From contig CAIOOA010000038.1 in NCBI GenBank assembly GCA_903859815.1, forward strand, positions 1 to 59,134: DNA of 59,134 nt. Reading direction: 5' to 3'. The notes below the pieces were generated by a model that saw only the letters and a program-made list of their open reading frames with translations, ran no database searches and was not told the DNA's origin. Both the position numbers and the translations under genes were made by a program. Each line of letters starts with the position of its first letter. Within the stretch, counting starts at the first letter, position 1. Positions 27,326 through 37,328 of this stretch are shown piece by piece. This DNA comes from an uncultured Methylococcaceae bacterium. Lineage in GTDB: Bacteria; Pseudomonadota; Gammaproteobacteria; Methylococcales; Methylococcaceae.

Positions 27326-28546
27326 ATGCCAAGCGACACTTTGACGATCCTCCTCGCGGGAGGGAGCGGATCGCGGCTGCAACCATTGACCGCCGATAGG
27401 GCGAAGCCAGCCGTGCCTTTTGGCGGCAAATATCGTATCATCGATTTTACCTTATCCAATTGCTTGCATTCTGGCGTACACCGCATTCTTGTCCTGACCC
27501 AATACAAATATCATTCATTACAAAAACATTTGCGCGATGGCTGGTCCATATTCAATCCAGAACGCGGGGAATACATCACCATGGTTCCCCCGCAAATGCG
27601 CGCCGGTGCGTTATGGTACAGCGGCACTGCCGATGCCATTTTTCAAAATATTTTTCTCCTAGAACGCAGCCGCGCCAAAAAAGTATTGATTCTGGCCGCC
27701 GACCACATTTACCGCATGGACTATGCCGCTCTCATCAAGGCCCATGACGAAAAGAACGCGGATTTGACAGTGGCCTGCATGAGAGTTCCCATTGATGAGT
27801 CCCACGCCTTTGGGGTGATGTCGGTCGATGAAGACAAAAAAATCGTTGCCTTTCAAGAGAAACCCAAGCACCCCATCCCTTTGCCCGGCGAACCGGACTT
27901 AGCCCTCGCCTCAATGGGTGTCTATGTTTTTTCCATGGATGCGTTGCTCAGTGAATTGCGTGCCGACCATGACCTGCCTAATTCCAGCCACGATTTTGGC
28001 AAGGACATCATCCCACTGATGATTCAGACGCATAAGGTTTATGCTTATCGCTTTGGCGGTTCCCGTGGGAGGGTCACCCCTGACCGTTATTGGCGGGATG
28101 TGGGCAGCATTGACTCCTATTATGAGGCAAACATGGATCTTCTGAAGCCAGTGCCTCCGCTGGACCTTTATCAGGCAGACTGGGCCATTCGCACCTATCA
28201 CAGCCAAAGTCCGCCGGCCCGCATGGTACCCAGTGAAAATGGCAAAGACGGGCAGTTGACAAACTCCATACTGGGCAGCGGCACTGTCATCCTTGGTGGT
28301 ATCGTGCGCAACTCAGTGCTATCGTCACGGGTTCGGGTGGAAGAAGGGGCGGTCGTTGAAGATTCCCTTCTGTTCGACCATGTGACGGTTGGCGCTGGGG
28401 CTTGTTTGCGCCATTGCATCATTGACAAGGGAGTGAAGGTTCCACCTGGCGAAAAGATAGGCTATGACTCAGCCAAAGATGAGGAGCGCTTTGCCCTTTC
28501 ACAAAAAGGCGTGATTGTAGTGCCTAAGCAATATCGCTTTGAATAA
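27326..28546 (+). CDS. glgC: Glucose-1-phosphate adenylyltransferase (GlgC)
   Basis: A 406-residue enzyme that makes ADP-glucose from glucose-1-phosphate and ATP, the committed step of bacterial glycogen synthesis. The nucleotidyltransferase loop LAGGSGSRLQPLTADRAKPAVPFGGKYRIIDF opens the protein. WYSGTADAIFQN and AADHIYRMDY follow, and a left-handed beta-helix C-terminal domain holds the allosteric region. The ATG at 27326 follows AGGAG. It is a single gene with no other glg gene in view, and is convergent with the PEP-CTERM gene. Confidence 0.95.
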   Translation: MPSDTLTILLAGGSGSRLQPLTADRAKPAVPFGGKYRIIDFTLSNCLHSGVHRILVLTQYKYHSLQKHLRDGWSIFNPERGEYITMVPPQMRAGALWYSGTADAIFQNIFLLERSRAKKVLILAADHIYRMDYAALIKAHDEKNADLTVACMRVPIDESHAFGVMSVDEDKKIVAFQEKPKHPIPLPGEPDLALASMGVYVFSMDALLSELRADHDLPNSSHDFGKDIIPLMIQTHKVYAYRFGGSRGRVTPDRYWRDVGSIDSYYEANMDLLKPVPPLDLYQADWAIRTYHSQSPPARMVPSENGKDGQLTNSILGSGTVILGGIVRNSVLSSRVRVEEGAVVEDSLLFDHVTVGAGACLRHCIIDKGVKVPPGEKIGYDSAKDEERFALSQKGVIVVPKQYRFE

Positions 28547-28578
28547 ATCCTACAATGGCAACACCCGATGAACCATTG

Positions 28579-29244
28579 TCAGTGGCGATTTTGCCTTAAG
28601 CCCAAGGCGATGAGTCCGCCGAACAATAGCAATATTGTTGCTGGTTCCGGCACTTTATTGGTTTCACTGAATTGAAAATCGTCCGCCACCCAATGCCCAC
28701 CCCCTGTATCACGGCGGTCGATGCGATACCCGGTGATACCGGGCATTGTGCCAAATATTCCAGTGTTGACAAAAGACAATGGCTCGGGCTGCCCCGGATT
28801 CGTTACGGGCAGATCGAACACCACGGAACTTAATTGGTTTACCCCCGACAATGCGACGATAGTGACTTGATCCGCGCCAGCACCATACCCATAATATTCA
28901 TTGCGTCCAAACCAAGCACCCGTCAGCACCAAGCCAGTTGTGATGGTCAAACCAGACGACCCGTCACCATTAATGACATAATAATGAGGCGAGTGGGGAA
29001 TGCCGAACAACTGACCAAATGGACTCACTTTATACTCGTCGCCAATCACGGCAAACCGCGAGTCCCATAGGATGCCATCGTAAACCGAGCTATTGTTATT
29101 GGCTTCCGACAACCAAGTTTTGTCATTGACGGGCGGTGGGGCCGCTAGGTCGTCAAACGTCGCCAACACACCCGCATGTGTTGTTCCAGAAAGCACAAAA
29201 GCCAGTGAGACGAGGATAGAACGTAGGTTTTTCGATATTCTCAT
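28579..29244 (-). CDS. PEP-CTERM sorting domain protein
   Basis: A 221-residue exported protein. It has an N-terminal signal peptide (LRSILVSLAFVLSGTTHAGV) and a C-terminal PEP-CTERM anchor: VPEPATILLLFGGLIALGL followed by a basic tail. The body is a beta-rich domain with no catalytic motif visible. PEP-CTERM proteins are processed by the EpsH/XrtA exosortase and tied to exopolysaccharide export, so an exosortase locus is expected elsewhere in the genome. It ends 32 bases from the convergent glgC stop. Confidence 0.85.
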   Translation of the reverse strand: MRISKNLRSILVSLAFVLSGTTHAGVLATFDDLAAPPPVNDKTWLSEANNNSSVYDGILWDSRFAVIGDEYKVSPFGQLFGIPHSPHYYVINGDGSSGLTITTGLVLTGAWFGRNEYYGYGAGADQVTIVALSGVNQLSSVVFDLPVTNPGQPEPLSFVNTGIFGTMPGITGYRIDRRDTGGGHWVADDFQFSETNKVPEPATILLLFGGLIALGLRQNRH

Positions 29245-29286
29245 AGTATTCTCCCAAATTTATATTTTAACATTTTTACTGATTCA

Positions 29287-29856
29287 CTAATTGCACCATT
29301 GTTTTTCACAAGGAATTCCATTTTTATCGCCGTCTAATTTGACATTCGGGCAATTTTTAAGATAAAACTTAGCCTCTTCGCATGAAGTCATTTCCGTGCA
29401 GCGGGTTTTTCCTTTGCAGGTGAATATTGGTTTTGGGAGGGTATTACTGATTACCGGATTTGGCGCAACCGGAATATCGGCTTCAGCCTTGGAAAACGCA
29501 AACAAGGCCGTTATTTTGCTCATCAACCCCTGCAATATTGATTGTTTCGGGGCTATGATATTGGACAGATCGTTAGCATCAGATGTTAACTGACCTTTGA
29601 TGACTGGCAAACTGTTTTTGTCCGATTCGGGGGTTGGTTTCAGTTTTTTTTCATGCGGAAGATCTTGTTCAGTAAGGCTTTCAGACGAGAACTTCTTGTT
29701 ATTCCCAACGTCAACACTTCCAATTATATAACATTGCCTGTCGGTATAGCTTATCCGACCTTGTGGGTCTCTGCATTTATAATACTCCAAAGAATTCGCA
29801 TCGATCGAAAGCAACATGATAAGCCACGACAAAACAACTTTATTCATGGACAACAA
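29287..29856 (-). CDS. DUF4124 / excalibur calcium-binding domain secreted protein
   Basis: A 189-residue secreted protein. After a signal peptide comes a DUF4124-type segment (YYKCRDPQGRISYTDRQC). A charged, low-complexity linker follows. The C-terminus is an excalibur domain (CEEAKFYLKNCPNVKLDGDKNGIPCEKQWC), with the DxDxNGIPCE calcium-binding loop and paired cysteines. It is probably periplasmic or cell-envelope associated. An alternative ATG lies at 29847. The next gene upstream on this strand, 30 bases away, is the sorbosone-dehydrogenase-like gene. Confidence 0.78.
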   Translation of the reverse strand: MLSMNKVVLSWLIMLLSIDANSLEYYKCRDPQGRISYTDRQCYIIGSVDVGNNKKFSSESLTEQDLPHEKKLKPTPESDKNSLPVIKGQLTSDANDLSNIIAPKQSILQGLMSKITALFAFSKAEADIPVAPNPVISNTLPKPIFTCKGKTRCTEMTSCEEAKFYLKNCPNVKLDGDKNGIPCEKQWCN

Positions 29857-29886
29857 TCCTACGATGAAGTAAAGATGATAGCTGAA

Positions 29887-30990
29887 TTAGGGTTGGTAGG
29901 TAATTCGGTAAATGGCTCCTTGCTGATCGTCCGACACCAATAACGACCCGTCCGCCAATTCTAGAATATCCACTGGCCTACCCGACACAGCGCCATTGGC
30001 TTGCAACCAACCTTCGGCAAATATTTCATCGGCAATCGGTTTCCCATCCTTGAATTTGACCAAGACAACCCGGTATCCCTGCGGCACGCTGCGATTCCAC
30101 GAGCCGTGTTGGGCAACAAACAACTGACCTTGATAAGCCGGGGGAAACTGTCCACCCTGGTAAAACCTCAAACCCAAGGGAGCAACGTGGGCAGGGAATT
30201 TCCAAGCGGGCGGGGTAAACTCAGAACAAGGCTTGAGTTTGCCGAAATTAGGGTCGGGAATGTCACCGCCATGGCAATAAGGATAACCAAAATGCAAACC
30301 GGATTTGGGCGCATGGTTCAGCTCCTCAGGCGGCACATCATCGCCTAGCCGATCCTGGCCATTGTCGGTCAAAAATAATTCTTTGGTCTGCGGATGCCAG
30401 TCGAAACCAACCGTATTGCGAATGCCACGGGCGAAGATTTCAAAATTCTTGCCATCCGGGTCCAAGCGCGTTAGGCTGGCATAAATTTCTTTATCGCTGA
30501 GACAACTATTGCAAGGCGCACCCACGCCGGCATACAGTTTACCGTCAGGTCCGACGCGAAGATATTTCCAACCGTGGTGTTGATCCGCCGGGAAACCATC
30601 AAAAATCACTAAGGGCTTGGGTGGATTGGTCAGGTGTGCTGCAATGTCTTCCAACTTGATGATTCGATTAACTTCCGCAATGTACAGATCGCCCTTGAGC
30701 ATCGCCACGCCGTTGGGGAAATTCAAACCGGAAACCAGTGTGGTCACCGAATCTGCCTTGCCGTCTCGGTTAAAATCACGGACGGCATACACCTTGCCCT
30801 GCATGGAGCCGACATAGACCGTGCCATCCTCACCCAAAGCCATCGTCCGGGCATTGGGAGTCTGGTCGGTATAAACTGAAATATGAAAGCCCGGAGGCAG
30901 TTTGATTTTTTCCAAGCCCACTGTAGACTTCTCAGCACTGGCGGAAATGGCGAAACCAAGCATTAAAATAAGCATACTGAAAAATTTCAT
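29887..30990 (-). CDS. PQQ-dependent sugar dehydrogenase-like (sorbosone dehydrogenase family) exported protein
   Basis: A 367-residue six-bladed beta-propeller of the soluble glucose/sorbosone dehydrogenase family. A signal peptide (MKFFSMLILMLGFAISASAE) sends it to the periplasm. Blades show GFHISVYTDQTPNARTMALG, DQHHGWKYLRVGPDGKLYAGVG, FARGIRNTVGFDWHPQTKELFLTDNG and VAQHGSWNRS. These carry the His, Arg and Asn positions expected around PQQ and calcium. A cluster APCNSC adds cysteines. The physiological substrate is unknown and PQQ use is inferred from the family. It is divergent from htpX. Confidence 0.85.
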   Translation of the reverse strand: MKFFSMLILMLGFAISASAEKSTVGLEKIKLPPGFHISVYTDQTPNARTMALGEDGTVYVGSMQGKVYAVRDFNRDGKADSVTTLVSGLNFPNGVAMLKGDLYIAEVNRIIKLEDIAAHLTNPPKPLVIFDGFPADQHHGWKYLRVGPDGKLYAGVGAPCNSCLSDKEIYASLTRLDPDGKNFEIFARGIRNTVGFDWHPQTKELFLTDNGQDRLGDDVPPEELNHAPKSGLHFGYPYCHGGDIPDPNFGKLKPCSEFTPPAWKFPAHVAPLGLRFYQGGQFPPAYQGQLFVAQHGSWNRSVPQGYRVVLVKFKDGKPIADEIFAEGWLQANGAVSGRPVDILELADGSLLVSDDQQGAIYRITYQP

Positions 30991-31067
30991 AAAGCCTCCT
31001 TCTTGATTTTTGCGTCTAAGTCGCCAATTATGTTAACACCTGTACCACTACCTTTGGAAAACCAAAC

Positions 31068-31949
31068 ATGAGAATATTACTGTTCCTAATCACTAATGTC
31101 GCTGTGCTGTTGTTGATCAGCATCATCTTCAAGTTCCTCGGCCTTGAAAATGTGTTTTACCAGAATGGTGTCAACCTAAATCTGGATCAACTGCTTCTCA
31201 TGTCCGCCGTGTTCGGCATGTCAGGCTCATTCATTTCTTTGCTGATGTCCAAGTGGATGGCCAAGAGTTCAATGGGGGTTCATGTCATTGAACACCCTTC
31301 CGACCCCACCGAACAATGGCTGGTGAATTGCGTCCAGAGGCTGGCCCGCAGTGTCGGCATTGGCATGCCGGAAGTCGGCATTTTCGATTCGCCCTCCCCC
31401 AACGCCTTCGCCACTGGCTTCAACAAAAACAGTGCTTTGGTGGCGGTCAGTACAGGTTTACTGCAACAGATGGATGCCGACGAAGTGGAGGCTGTGCTAG
31501 GCCATGAAATCTCCCACGTCGCCAATGGTGACATGGTCACCATGGGGCTGTTGCAGGGCGTGGTCAACACCTTTGTGATCTTCTTAGCCAGAATCGCCGG
31601 CTTTTTTGTGGATCGCGTGTTATTGCGCAATGAGCGCGGCTTCGGTCCGGGCTTTTTCATCACCCAAATGGTGGCGCAAGTACTTTTTTCTATTCTCGCC
31701 AGCGTAATCGTCATGTGGTTCTCCCGCTACCGCGAATTCCACGCCGACGCAGGCGGTGCTAATCTGGCGGGTCGGCAGAAAATGATTGATGCGCTCCGTG
31801 CTTTGCAACGCGCCCATGACCCCGAAGCCTTGCCGGGCGGCATGGCGGCTTTTGGCATCACCGGCGGTGGCTTTAGTCGACTGTTCATGAGCCACCCGCC
31901 TCTTGAAGAACGCATCGCCGCTTTGCAACAACAAAAATATAGCCAATAA
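31068..31949 (+). CDS. htpX: Membrane-bound zinc metalloprotease HtpX
   Basis: A 293-residue M48-family inner-membrane protease involved in quality control of membrane proteins. It has two N-terminal membrane helices (ILLFLITNVAVLLLISII and LLLMSAVFGMSGSFISLLM). The zinc site HEISH is at residues 146-150 inside VEAVLGHEISHVANGD, and the third ligand lies in YREFHADAGGANLAG. Two more hydrophobic stretches follow the active site. Length is standard. It is followed by ygfZ on the same strand. Confidence 0.95.
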   Translation: MRILLFLITNVAVLLLISIIFKFLGLENVFYQNGVNLNLDQLLLMSAVFGMSGSFISLLMSKWMAKSSMGVHVIEHPSDPTEQWLVNCVQRLARSVGIGMPEVGIFDSPSPNAFATGFNKNSALVAVSTGLLQQMDADEVEAVLGHEISHVANGDMVTMGLLQGVVNTFVIFLARIAGFFVDRVLLRNERGFGPGFFITQMVAQVLFSILASVIVMWFSRYREFHADAGGANLAGRQKMIDALRALQRAHDPEALPGGMAAFGITGGGFSRLFMSHPPLEERIAALQQQKYSQ

Positions 31950-32077
31950 TCAGACTAAGGTAGAATATACCCACAGCATTTACCGTGGGAGCGGTTGCCA
32001 ACTAACAAAACGGGTTGAAAAAACCCTCCCACCTTTGCTATTGAAACATTCTACACAGGAGCGCATTTCCCAAAGTC

Positions 32078-33049
32078 ATGAGCAATGAAAACTGGTATTC
32101 ACCCCTCCCAGAAATGGGAATCTTAGCCATCAGCGGCAAAGACGCTGCCAAACTCCTGCAAGGCCAAACTACTTGCGATATTTTAGGTTTGCCGCCGGGT
32201 CAAACCACCTTAGGCGCACTCTGCACCCCCAAGGGCCGCGCCATTGCCTTATTCCGCGTACTGCGGGCCGAAGAAAGGATTTATCTCCTATTACCCACCG
32301 AACTGCTGGAAACGGTGCAAACGCACTTGCGTAAGTATGTCATGCGGGACGATGTGAAGATCGATGATGAAACTTGGAACTGGACAAGTTTTGGCCTGTT
32401 TGGCGAAAAGTCCACTGATGCGCTGCAACTGCTGGGACTGCCCCTGCTGACCCAAGACAATGAGGCGGAAGGTCAAGGCAGTTTCTACACGCGCTTCTAC
32501 GCCATCCGCATTCCCGATGCGCATACCCCTAGAATATTGGCTCTCGTCGATTCCGAGAAAAGCGCCGGCATGTGCCGGTTTTTGGAATCTCACGGCCTTG
32601 TCCGCCGCGAATCTTCCCATTGGGTTTTAGAAGATATACGGGCCGGTTTGCCTTCCATCTCCAAAGCAACGCAGGAAGAATTCGTGCCGCAAATGTTGAA
32701 TCTCGACCTAGTGGGCGGTATCAGTTTCAATAAGGGTTGTTACACCGGACAGGAAATCATTGCCCGCGCCCATTATTTGGGTAGCTTTAAGCGCCGCATG
32801 GTTCGTTTGCAGGGCTTTGGCGAACCCATTCCACAAGCCGGTGACAATCTGCAAGCCGAGGGTCGTGATGGTCAAAGCTCAGGCATGGTGGTCTGTTCGT
32901 CCGCTTGTGAAGAAGGCGGCTTTGAACTATTGGCGGTGTTGAATCTGGGATTAGTGGAAGATTCGCAAGCTTCATTCAAAACAGCCAGCGGGATTGGCTT
33001 AGGAATAGCTAAGCTGCCGTATCCGCTGCCAGTGGCAGCGGTGGAATAA
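32078..33049 (+). CDS. ygfZ: YgfZ/GcvT-domain folate-binding protein (iron-sulfur cluster repair)
   Basis: A 323-residue member of the YgfZ family, which binds tetrahydrofolate and helps maintain iron-sulfur enzymes, including the tRNA-methylthiolating MiaB. The diagnostic motif KGCYTGQEIIAR is at residues 219-230, with the redox-active Cys221. The N-terminal LQGQTTCDI and LCTPKGRAIALFR fit the family as well. It lies 128 bases after htpX and is convergent with hpnO. Confidence 0.9.
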   Translation: MSNENWYSPLPEMGILAISGKDAAKLLQGQTTCDILGLPPGQTTLGALCTPKGRAIALFRVLRAEERIYLLLPTELLETVQTHLRKYVMRDDVKIDDETWNWTSFGLFGEKSTDALQLLGLPLLTQDNEAEGQGSFYTRFYAIRIPDAHTPRILALVDSEKSAGMCRFLESHGLVRRESSHWVLEDIRAGLPSISKATQEEFVPQMLNLDLVGGISFNKGCYTGQEIIARAHYLGSFKRRMVRLQGFGEPIPQAGDNLQAEGRDGQSSGMVVCSSACEEGGFELLAVLNLGLVEDSQASFKTASGIGLGIAKLPYPLPVAAVE

Positions 33050-33132
33050 GTTTTGTGCGATCAGCCGACTGGTAAAATTGCTGCTGGCTGGTTAAGCGCC
33101 TTCTAGTCGGTTTGTTGCTTCAAGCTAAAAAA

Positions 33133-34521
33133 TTAGCCAGCCTTCTGCTTCAACGCATGGCTAATCAGATTTTTGCCTAAATCCTTGATTGCGCCGCCAA
33201 CTTCTTGCGTGTCGGCGATGACTTGATCCATTGCGGAGATGATCCAATCGCGATCTTTGGCGCTAATCACCAAAGGCGGCAGGAATTTGACCACATTCAT
33301 GCCATGGCCGGCGACTTGGCTGAGGATGCGATGGTTTTTGAAGAGGGGTATGGTGACGGTTTGGCTGAACAAGCCCTTGTTGGCGGCTTCCAAACCGGCA
33401 AACGCGGCTTTACGCAACAAACCGTCAGGCGAGCCGAATTCCACGGCAATCATCAAGCCTTTGCCGCGAACCTGTTTGAGGAAGTCGTATTTGGGGACCA
33501 TGGCTTGCAAACCCGCGATGATTTCACCGCCAAGTTTGGCGGCATTTTCGACTAGCTTTTCGTCTTCAATGACTTGCAATGAAGCAATGCCAGCCGCCAT
33601 CGCCATGTTATTTTTGGAGAAGGTGGAACCATGCACGACTGCGCGGTCCATGCGGTTAAACACCGCGTTCATGATTTGATCGGTCATCGCCACTGCACCA
33701 ACGGGGATGAACCCGCCGGACAGCGCTTTCGCCATCAAGATCATGTCGGGTTCTGCACCATAATGCTCAACCGCCCAGAATTTACCAGTTCGGCCTATGC
33801 CGCATTGGATTTCATCGGCGACAAACAATGTGCCAGTTTGCTTGCACAGGCGTTGAACGTCTTTCAGGTAGCCGTCAGAGGGGATATTGACCCCTTTGCC
33901 CTGAATCGGTTCGACGATGAACGCCGCGACCTCTTTTTTGCTCAAAGCCTGTTCCAACGCGGCGAGGTCATCAAACGGCACGGTGAAGCAACCCGGCAGC
34001 AAGGGTCCGAAACCTTCGCGGAATAAATTCTCGCCGTTCAGCGACAATGCGCCCGTGGTCAAACCATGAAAAGCATGTTCGCAATAAAGAATTTTTTCGC
34101 GCTTAGTGGTGTAACGGGCAAATTTAATCGCTGCCTCCACCGCTTCCGCACCAGAGTTGCAGAAAAATGCCTTGGCCAGATTGGGTGGGCAGGTGGCAAG
34201 GATTTTTTCTGCCAACACACCTGAGAGCAGGGATGCGTCCATTTGCACCAAGTCCGGCAATTGCGCATCCAACACGTCCTTCAAGGCTTGGATGATCGCT
34301 GGATGGTTGCGGCCCAAGGCAAACACGCCAAAGCCTGATAGCAAATCCAAGTATTCATCGCCTTTATTGTCGTACAGATAAGGGCCGTGGGCCTTGGTGT
34401 AAACCCGGTCGTAACCGATGGTTTTCAACACCCGCACCATTTGGGTATTCAGGTGTTTGTCATGCAAGTCAAAGTTTTCACCCGACCTTTCGGTGAGCAT
34501 TTCGGCAATAGTTCTTGACAT
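33133..34521 (-). CDS. hpnO: Hopanoid-associated class III aminotransferase (HpnO-like)
   Basis: A 462-residue PLP-dependent class III aminotransferase. The Schiff-base Lys is Lys265 in MAKALSGGFIPVG, the PLP-phosphate loop region includes NSGAEAVEAAIKFAR, and the pyridine-contacting Asp236 lies in FVADEIQCGIGRTG. Similar enzymes act on ornithine or acetylornithine. The position at the end of a hopanoid operon (sqs, shc, hpnG, hpnN) identifies it as HpnO, which makes aminobacteriohopanetriol and related aminohopanoids from ribosylhopane. It follows hpnN by 108 bases on the same strand. Confidence 0.85.
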   Translation of the reverse strand: MSRTIAEMLTERSGENFDLHDKHLNTQMVRVLKTIGYDRVYTKAHGPYLYDNKGDEYLDLLSGFGVFALGRNHPAIIQALKDVLDAQLPDLVQMDASLLSGVLAEKILATCPPNLAKAFFCNSGAEAVEAAIKFARYTTKREKILYCEHAFHGLTTGALSLNGENLFREGFGPLLPGCFTVPFDDLAALEQALSKKEVAAFIVEPIQGKGVNIPSDGYLKDVQRLCKQTGTLFVADEIQCGIGRTGKFWAVEHYGAEPDMILMAKALSGGFIPVGAVAMTDQIMNAVFNRMDRAVVHGSTFSKNNMAMAAGIASLQVIEDEKLVENAAKLGGEIIAGLQAMVPKYDFLKQVRGKGLMIAVEFGSPDGLLRKAAFAGLEAANKGLFSQTVTIPLFKNHRILSQVAGHGMNVVKFLPPLVISAKDRDWIISAMDQVIADTQEVGGAIKDLGKNLISHALKQKAG

Positions 34522-34629
34522 AGTTTTGTTCAGAATTGGGTAGAGGTGTTGTAGAAGCTGAAAAAGGAAAAGCTCGATTCGTCTGACAGTACTTACTTTT
34601 CAAAGCAAGCATTGAAGTTCCAAACTAGG

Positions 34630-37278
34630 TCATTTATATGCCCTACGGCGTCTAATATGCCACACGCTAAAGGCAGGCAACACCACCAAAGCGCAGATTA
34701 GGGTCATCAGCAAACCAATCGAGAGCAAGATACCCATCGAAGCCGTGCCTTGATGGGACGTGAATGCCAAACTGCTGAAGCTGAAAATCGTCGTCAATGC
34801 GCCATAGAACACGCCTTGTGCTTCACTGGTTCCGAGCAAGTTCTCCTCAGATGAATCCAGATAATGCAAGCGGTGCACCATGTGGATGCCACTGTCCACT
34901 CCCAAACCAAACAACAAAGGCAAGGCGATGATGTTGGCAAAATTGAAAGGCACGTTGAACACCACAGTCGCCGCCGCCGTGAAAACCGATGCCAATAATA
35001 ATGGCAATAACACCAGCAAAGTGTCTTTCACACTGCGCAGGATGACTAGCAACAAAATCGTAATGGCCACTAGGGCAATACTGAACGCTTGCACGAAAGA
35101 TTGGACGACTTCATTCATGGATTCCAGATAGGTAACCGGGAGGTCGGTGACATCCGGGTCTATACGCTGTGCTTCCAAAATGAATGCTCGCAGATTTTCC
35201 AAGTTGTTTAAATCCCGCTTAGGGGATACTTGAATCCGATACAGCCCATCTTGGCTCAACCAACGTGCTTTTAACTCGGAAGGCAGGGATTCCAAGGTAA
35301 TGGTTTCCGCTTCCAAGCCTTTTCTTAATTTTTCCATGGTGACTGGCAAACCACCCAGCAGGGCTTGTTGCAGTTTGTCCAAAATAGGTTGCCGAAGTTC
35401 CTCAGGCAAGCCGTCAAGATAATCCAAGAAACTGTCCAAGCTTTCGCTCAATTCCAACAGGTCGGCATTGCCGCCCTCGGCTTTGGAAATTTGAACCAAA
35501 ATATTGGCTTGAAGTTCCTCCAAGCTTTCGAGCTTCGCCCCGCCCTGGGCGGGTTGGGGGAAGCTTTCGAGTTGTGGGCCTAACACCAAACTGAGTTCTT
35601 CAATAATGGCGAGTTTGGCCTCTTGGTCATCAGGGATCAAGTCAAAGAGCGTCATGACTTTCTCGACCGTGGGCAGCTTTTCAAAGCGGCTTTTTTTATC
35701 CAAGGTTTCCTTCTCGCTAGTGGCGAGTGAAGAAAGCGTCATCGGCGAGGTATCCTCGTCTTGCAGCAAATATTTGAACGTTTTGACGGATTCGGTGTTT
35801 TGGTCGCGCAAATTAATGGGGTTGAAATCCACTGATACTCGTGTCAACAAAGCCAGTGCGGCCAAGGTCAACAAAAAAGTAATCCAACGTATGGGACGAG
35901 CAAGGCGCAAAGGCCAATTGGATAATAGAAACGAGGATTTCTCAAGTTCTGGTTTTTTCGTCCTACGCCGCTTGATCGGCATTATTTTCATCAGTGCGGG
36001 CAACACGGTGAAGGTGGTCAGCAAGGCGATGAACATACTCGTACCGGCAATGATGCCCAGTTCGGACACACCGATATAATGGGTTGGAATGAACGCATAA
36101 AGGCCAATAGCGGCTGTTAGGGCGCATAAAATCAGTGCCGATCCGGTGGAGGTGAAGGTGTCCAAAAGCGCATCACGCTGCGATTCGCCGCGCATAATCA
36201 ATTCCCGGTAACGTAGGCAGAAATGCGAGGAGAAGGCATCACCCATGCCGATGAACAACACGGCGAAGGCAATCGAAATCAGGTTCAGATGGCCTATGCT
36301 CACCGTGGCGAAACCCATGGAAAAGACCAGCCCCAAGCCTAGCGAAATGAAAGTGGCAATCATCAGCTTGAAGGAACGGTAGGCGATCCACAAGGTGACG
36401 CAGACAAGAATGAATGAAGCGATACCGGCAATGGTCGTGCTTTTGGTTATGCCATCCATTTCTTCATATTCCAATATGACTTCCCCGGTCATATTGACTT
36501 GGACATTGGCTAGCTCGCCGGATTTGGCTGCGGCTATTGCATTTTTTATTGCCGTAATACTTTTTTCGGCTGGCAATAATTCAGAATAGTCCAGTATGGG
36601 CATTAGAATGATGAAGCGCTTGGTGGTCCCCAGCCCGCTGTGTTGGTCGATCATCAATTGCTGCCAAGATAATTGGTAAGGCTTGCCTTCGCGCACGGCA
36701 TCCAAGGTTTTGCTGACCTTCCTGAACACGAGGTTCATGTCCAATTCCAGATCATCATCGCCAGAGTTCTTGATGGCAAGCCCAAGAATGTCAAATAACC
36801 CATGCAAGCTATTGTCCTTGGAAAGCTTGCCGATGAAGGGTTGGGCATTGGCGAGTTGCTTGGACATGTCTTCCAATTCCTTTTGGCTCAGGAAAAGCAT
36901 GCCGTTGCGATCAAAAAATTCGCCTTCGTCGGGAACGTAAACCGATTTGATGACTGTTTTATTTTGCCGCAATTCCTCGCTGATGCGTTTAACCACGGCA
37001 GAGGTTTGCTCTGGAGAATCGCTTTCCACCAACAAAAGAATGGTGTTCACATCTTGCGGGAACGCCTTTTCCAGTTTGAGTCGGTTTTGCTGGAAAGGCA
37101 ACTCGGTGGAAATCATATCCGCCGTGTTGGTATTGATGGTGAGATTGTCCATCGTGTATTTGCCGATGAACACCGAGGCAAGGACGAACGACACTATAAG
37201 CAACCACGGACGGTTAAGAATGTTTTTTTCCCACCAATGTATGGTTTTGACAATTAGGCTGTCGGTCGTTCTGCTCAT
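34630..37278 (-). CDS. hpnN: Hopanoid transporter HpnN (RND/MMPL family)
   Basis: An 882-residue RND-superfamily protein with two repeats. Each has one membrane helix, a large periplasmic loop and a block of five helices. The first helix block runs from about residue 285 to 430 (TTIAGIASFILVCVTLWIAYRS, then FIGMGDAFSSHFCLRYRE), and the second occupies the last 170 residues (LFGLGVDSGIHMVHRL). The GMGDA and GVDSG motifs are typical of MMPL/HpnN proteins. HpnN moves hopanoids from the inner to the outer membrane. The operon context supports that role. Confidence 0.9.
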   Translation of the reverse strand: MSRTTDSLIVKTIHWWEKNILNRPWLLIVSFVLASVFIGKYTMDNLTINTNTADMISTELPFQQNRLKLEKAFPQDVNTILLLVESDSPEQTSAVVKRISEELRQNKTVIKSVYVPDEGEFFDRNGMLFLSQKELEDMSKQLANAQPFIGKLSKDNSLHGLFDILGLAIKNSGDDDLELDMNLVFRKVSKTLDAVREGKPYQLSWQQLMIDQHSGLGTTKRFIILMPILDYSELLPAEKSITAIKNAIAAAKSGELANVQVNMTGEVILEYEEMDGITKSTTIAGIASFILVCVTLWIAYRSFKLMIATFISLGLGLVFSMGFATVSIGHLNLISIAFAVLFIGMGDAFSSHFCLRYRELIMRGESQRDALLDTFTSTGSALILCALTAAIGLYAFIPTHYIGVSELGIIAGTSMFIALLTTFTVLPALMKIMPIKRRRTKKPELEKSSFLLSNWPLRLARPIRWITFLLTLAALALLTRVSVDFNPINLRDQNTESVKTFKYLLQDEDTSPMTLSSLATSEKETLDKKSRFEKLPTVEKVMTLFDLIPDDQEAKLAIIEELSLVLGPQLESFPQPAQGGAKLESLEELQANILVQISKAEGGNADLLELSESLDSFLDYLDGLPEELRQPILDKLQQALLGGLPVTMEKLRKGLEAETITLESLPSELKARWLSQDGLYRIQVSPKRDLNNLENLRAFILEAQRIDPDVTDLPVTYLESMNEVVQSFVQAFSIALVAITILLLVILRSVKDTLLVLLPLLLASVFTAAATVVFNVPFNFANIIALPLLFGLGVDSGIHMVHRLHYLDSSEENLLGTSEAQGVFYGALTTIFSFSSLAFTSHQGTASMGILLSIGLLMTLICALVVLPAFSVWHIRRRRAYK

Positions 37279-37328
37279 CGTTTGATGTGGGCCTGAGAGG
37301 TTAAGGCTGGAAAAAGAGGGTTGCTGTC